Part shown: positions 61,193 through 64,000 of the stretch, piece by piece | How positions within the stretch are numbered: position 1 is the first letter of the stretch | Layout: each line of letters opens with the position of its first letter | Source: Marinimicrobium locisalis | GTDB lineage: Bacteria; Pseudomonadota; Gammaproteobacteria; Pseudomonadales; Cellvibrionaceae | NCBI RefSeq assembly: GCF_039822625.1 | Contig: NZ_JBDLLG010000005.1 | Span: 1-64,000, forward strand | Length of the DNA: 64,000 nt | Reading direction: 5' to 3' | Made by a program: the position numbers and the translations under genes | Notes under the pieces: generated by a model | Told to the model about the DNA's origin: nothing | Databases searched by the model: none | Seen by the model: the letters and a program-made list of their open reading frames with translations, nothing else

Positions 61193-62587
61193 TTAGAAGT
61201 CGTCCTGCTGCATATATTCCGGGGCCAGGTTCTCAAAGCGCGTATATTTACCGATAAAAGCGGCCCGGCTGGTACCGACTTCGCCATTACGCTGTTTGCC
61301 GACAATTAGCTCGGCGACCCCTTTGTCCGGGCTATCCTCATTGTAGTATTCATCCCGATAGATAAACAAAATCACATCCGCATCCTGCTCAATCGAGCCC
61401 GATTCCCGCAGGTCCGAGTTCATTGGCCGCTTGTTGGGGCGCTGCTCCACCCCCCGGTTGAGCTGAGAGAGGGCGATAACCGGGCAGTCGTACTCCTTCG
61501 CCATGGCCTTGAGCGAGCGGGAGATTTCCGAGACCTCCTGGGTCCGGCCCTCACTGGGGCCACTCAACTGCATCAACTGTAGGTAGTCCACCATGATCAT
61601 GCCCGGGTTGCCGTGTTCCCGGGCGACGCGACGCACCCTGGCGCGCATTTCCGTGGGGGAGAGGCCGGGGGTATCGTCGATAAACAGAAGCTTGTCTTTG
61701 AGCTTGCTGACCGCGGCGGAGAGTTTGGGCCAATCCTCCTCGGTGAGCTTACCGTTACGAATCTTGCCCTGGTCAATCCGCCCGATGGAGGACATCATCC
61801 GCATCACCAGCGAGGCGGAGGGCATCTCCATACTGAACACCAACGTCGGCCGGCTCTGGGTAAAGATGGCGGATTCCACGAAATTCAATGCCAGCGCGGT
61901 CTTACCCATTGAGGGTCGCGCTGCCAGAATAATCAGCTCCCCGGGCTGCCAGCCGGAGGTACGTTTGTCCAAGTCTTCCAGGCCGGAGCTGACGCCGGTG
62001 AGATCACTGCCGGAGCGAAACAACTCATCAATGCGCTGGACGGTGCTTTTCAGCAGCTCGTTCAGCTCCAGCAGGCCGCCCTCTTTGGGCCGATCCTCGG
62101 CAATTTCCGCCACCCGCTTTTCGGCGATTTGCAGCAGGTCATCCGCATCCAAGCCTAGTGGGTTGTAGCCGGACTTGCTGATTTCCTGGGCCACGCTGAT
62201 CAGTTGCCGAAGCGTGGAACGCTCTCGCACGATATTGGCGTACGCCAGGATGTTGGCGGCACTTGGGGTGTTGGCGGCCAGCTCGGTCAGGTAACCCAGC
62301 CCCCCGACGCGCTCAAGCTCGTCGTGGCGGTGCAGCTCTTCGGACAGAGTGATCACATCCAGGGGCTGATCCTCTTCCGACAGGTCGCACATCATGCGGA
62401 AAATCTGTCGGTGATCGTCCCGGAAAAAGTCCTTATCGGAAACGACTTCACGCACCGCTTCCAGGCGCTTATTGTCGAGCATCAGTCCGCCCAGCACCGC
62501 CTGCTCGGCCTCTACCGAGTGAGGTGGGGGCATTTTGGCCGCGGAGGCTTCGTCCTCCGGCGGGGTATCCAGCGGTAAGTCAGACAT
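61193..62587 (-). CDS. dnaB: Replicative DNA helicase
   Basis: A 464-residue hexameric helicase. The N-terminal primase-binding domain starts PHSVEAEQAVLGGLMLDN; the RecA-like domain has ARPSMGKTALALN (Walker A, about residue 236), VDYLQLM (Walker B) and the SQLNRGVEQRPNKRP block. It is placed after rplI, as in most Gammaproteobacteria. Confidence 0.97.
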   Translation of the reverse strand: MSDLPLDTPPEDEASAAKMPPPHSVEAEQAVLGGLMLDNKRLEAVREVVSDKDFFRDDHRQIFRMMCDLSEEDQPLDVITLSEELHRHDELERVGGLGYLTELAANTPSAANILAYANIVRERSTLRQLISVAQEISKSGYNPLGLDADDLLQIAEKRVAEIAEDRPKEGGLLELNELLKSTVQRIDELFRSGSDLTGVSSGLEDLDKRTSGWQPGELIILAARPSMGKTALALNFVESAIFTQSRPTLVFSMEMPSASLVMRMMSSIGRIDQGKIRNGKLTEEDWPKLSAAVSKLKDKLLFIDDTPGLSPTEMRARVRRVAREHGNPGMIMVDYLQLMQLSGPSEGRTQEVSEISRSLKAMAKEYDCPVIALSQLNRGVEQRPNKRPMNSDLRESGSIEQDADVILFIYRDEYYNEDSPDKGVAELIVGKQRNGEVGTSRAAFIGKYTRFENLAPEYMQQDDF

Positions 62588-62619
62588 GGAATCTCAACGC
62601 AGTTGGTCGCACACAAAAA

Positions 62620-62660
62620 CGGGCACTATCGATCGCTCCCCGGAGGGTCGATAGTGCCCG
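62620..62660 (-). terminator. Terminator after rplI
   Basis: A 13-base perfect stem: CGGGCACTATCGA (62620-62632) and TCGATAGTGCCCG (62648-62660); on the minus strand it is followed by TTTTTG. A second smaller GAGCCGG/CCGGCTC hairpin lies at about 62685-62699. This separates the ribosomal protein transcript from dnaB. Confidence 0.85.
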
Positions 62661-62715
62661 AATTCGTCAGATTTGTCACCGAACGAGCCGGTCCGGCTCG
62701 CCCCTGAGTGTAGGC

Positions 62716-63162
62716 TTACTCGGCCACCACGCTCAGCTTGACAGTCTGAGTCACCTCGGCGTGCACCTGCACGTCGATGTCGTACTCACCGATTTCGCGA
62801 ATCGCGCCCTGGGGCAGCTTCACTTCGGCTTTGCTCACTTCAACGCCAGCCTTGGTGATGGCTTCGGCGATATCGCGTGTACCCACGGAGCCGAACAGCT
62901 TGCCTTCGTCACCGGCGTTGGCAGCGATGGTCACGCTGACGTCGGCCAGTTTGGCGGCGCGAGCTTCCGCTCCGCTGAGCTTCTCGGCGGCGGCCGCTTC
63001 GAGCTCGGCGCGGCGCGCTTCAAATTCCTTAACATTTTCCGGCGTGGCCGGAATCGCTTTGCCCTGCGGCAGCAGGAAGTTGCGGCCGAAACCGGCTTTA
63101 ACGGCAACTTGGTCACCAATGCCACCAAGCTTGCCCACTTTCTCAAGCAGAATAACGTCCAT
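62716..63162 (-). CDS. rplI: 50S ribosomal protein L9
   Basis: A 148-residue ribosomal protein. The N-terminal DVILLEKVGKLGGIGDQVAVKAGFGRNFLLPQGKAI is the L9 rRNA-binding domain, joined by the long central helix to the C-terminal domain (KLFGSVGTRDIAEAI...). Start ATG 63162. Confidence 0.98.
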   Translation of the reverse strand: MDVILLEKVGKLGGIGDQVAVKAGFGRNFLLPQGKAIPATPENVKEFEARRAELEAAAAEKLSGAEARAAKLADVSVTIAANAGDEGKLFGSVGTRDIAEAITKAGVEVSKAEVKLPQGAIREIGEYDIDVQVHAEVTQTVKLSVVAE

Positions 63163-63211
63163 CTCGTATACCCTCTAAGTTGTATGATCCGGCGAGCAAG
63201 GCAGGGGGCAC

Positions 63212-64000
63212 TTAGGCCCGGGGTTTTGCCCGCTCGCGAAAATTCAGCCATGTATCCAGAAATGCCAACACTGCCAACAAATGGGTGGCCGGCTCCAACA
63301 GCACCAACACGGCGTAAAACACAAACAGCCACTGAGTGCCCAAGCGTTTGATGGCCACCAGCCGATGCATCATCGCCACCCCTTGCACCACAAGCGGGAA
63401 GGCAAACAGCGTCGACCACAGGGCGTACTCCAGCCCCTGAAACAGACAGTACAGGGAGGCCACCATGCACACTATCGCCTGCACCGGGTGCAGCTTAAGC
63501 GCTTGAAACTCAGCCCCAAAGCCGCCGGGATTGGCCACCAGCGAATGCCACCAGCGCCCGATCATCAACCCGACCGCGGCGGGGAATGCCATCCCGTAGG
63601 CGAGCAACCCCAACACAAAGGCGGCGCCGTACGTGATTGGTTCGGCGTCCGCCGAGCTGGCCATCTCATCACTGAGCTGGTTCCAGCTCTGCACCGCCGA
63701 CTCCACCGCCGAGGGTGCCAAGGCACCCAGGGTCAGGGCGAACAATGTCGCCAGGGCCACCATGCCCATCAGGCAGGTTGCCCACCCGGTGCCGCGCCCC
63801 AAAAACAGCGCTGCCAAGTAGGTGAGCACTACCCCTCCAACCACCGCAGTGGCGACTGCCGGGGCAATCTGACTAAAGCCGAGCAGCAGCAGTGAGGGCA
63901 ACAGGCCCCACAGCAAAATCAGCAGACCGTTGTTTCGTCCCACGCGCAGTGTGACCAGAGCCACCGTGGCGGGGGTCAGCAGCGGGACCCAATTACCAAT
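63212..64000 (-). CDS. DUF2232 membrane protein, 5' end outside the window
   Basis: A hydrophobic protein of at least 263 residues with about six to eight TM helices. Position between rpsR (expected to the right) and rplI, and blocks such as ALVTLRVGRNNGLLILLWGLLP, match the DUF2232 membrane protein of the rpsF-rpsR-rplI cluster. A GTG at 63964 could start a 250-residue version, but the frame stays open to the window edge and reads on as more membrane sequence, so the gene is most likely truncated here. Function unknown. Confidence 0.8.
   Translation of the reverse strand: MGNWVPLLTPATVALVTLRVGRNNGLLILLWGLLPSLLLLGFSQIAPAVATAVVGGVVLTYLAALFLGRGTGWATCLMGMVALATLFALTLGALAPSAVESAVQSWNQLSDEMASSADAEPITYGAAFVLGLLAYGMAFPAAVGLMIGRWWHSLVANPGGFGAEFQALKLHPVQAIVCMVASLYCLFQGLEYALWSTLFAFPLVVQGVAMMHRLVAIKRLGTQWLFVFYAVLVLLEPATHLLAVLAFLDTWLNFRERAKPRA

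Overview
The window looks like chromosome from a marine or halophilic gammaproteobacterium, most likely of the Cellvibrionales (Marinimicrobium, Saccharophagus or Cellvibrio type). This rests on the gene set: rplI-dnaB, panC-panD, acs, tcdA, mnmH, a GlrK-QseG-GlrR signalling operon, several very long TonB-dependent receptors, glycoside-hydrolase lipoproteins, a PEP-CTERM protein, strongly acidic exported proteins and a moderately high G+C content. The species assignment is an inference.

Layout. 1-2351 is the tail of a chromosomal integron cassette array: three attC-like sites, a truncated DUF4062 gene, a GNAT-like gene with a coupled 61-residue ORF, and a toxin-antitoxin pair on the opposite strand. 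2546-11137 is a nitrous-oxide respiration island: a cytochrome c551 gene behind a perfect FNR/ANR box, convergent with nosRZDFYL-tatA. 11141-11734 is a noncoding stretch with C-rich G-poor sequence on the + strand. 11735-17536 holds a DUF5666 lipoprotein, a subtilase with a long acidic block, and a minus-strand operon of ECF sigma factor, anti-sigma factor and beta-barrel protein. An identical bipartite promoter motif precedes the sigma gene and the DUF5666 gene. 17787-22190 is an RND efflux operon. 22519-23282 is a secreted protein that appears frameshifted.

23374-33464 is a candidate surface-signalling and phosphorus-scavenging locus: FecI-type sigma, FecR and a signal-transducing TonB receptor, facing a nuclease/phosphatase-jacalin fusion, a PhoX-like protein and a second receptor paralogous to the first. 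33744-35401 carries DUF4112, a 52-residue YqaE/Pmp3 peptide and a putative porin. 35440-41046 carries a GH31 lipoprotein, a six-hairpin glycosidase-like lipoprotein and PBP7. 41150-46532 carries a hydrolase-OsmC fusion, a PEP-CTERM protein with a sigma-54-type promoter, a small secreted protein, a diguanylate cyclase and MnmH. 46674-51387 is glrK-qseG-glrR with a divergent EF-hand gene that has a near-consensus sigma-54 promoter, then a beta-barrel protein. 51550-54354 is a third large TonB receptor. 54907-64000 is mostly housekeeping: tcdA, a TatD-family nuclease, a beta-propeller protein with a 21-bp coding repeat, acs, panD, panC, dnaB, rplI and a partial DUF2232 gene.

No rRNA, tRNA, CRISPR array, transposase or integrase gene was seen. 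The best leads are the ECF regulon with its acidic subtilase, the paired-receptor phosphorus locus, the sigma-54 EF-hand gene beside GlrKR, and the integron tail next to the nos island.
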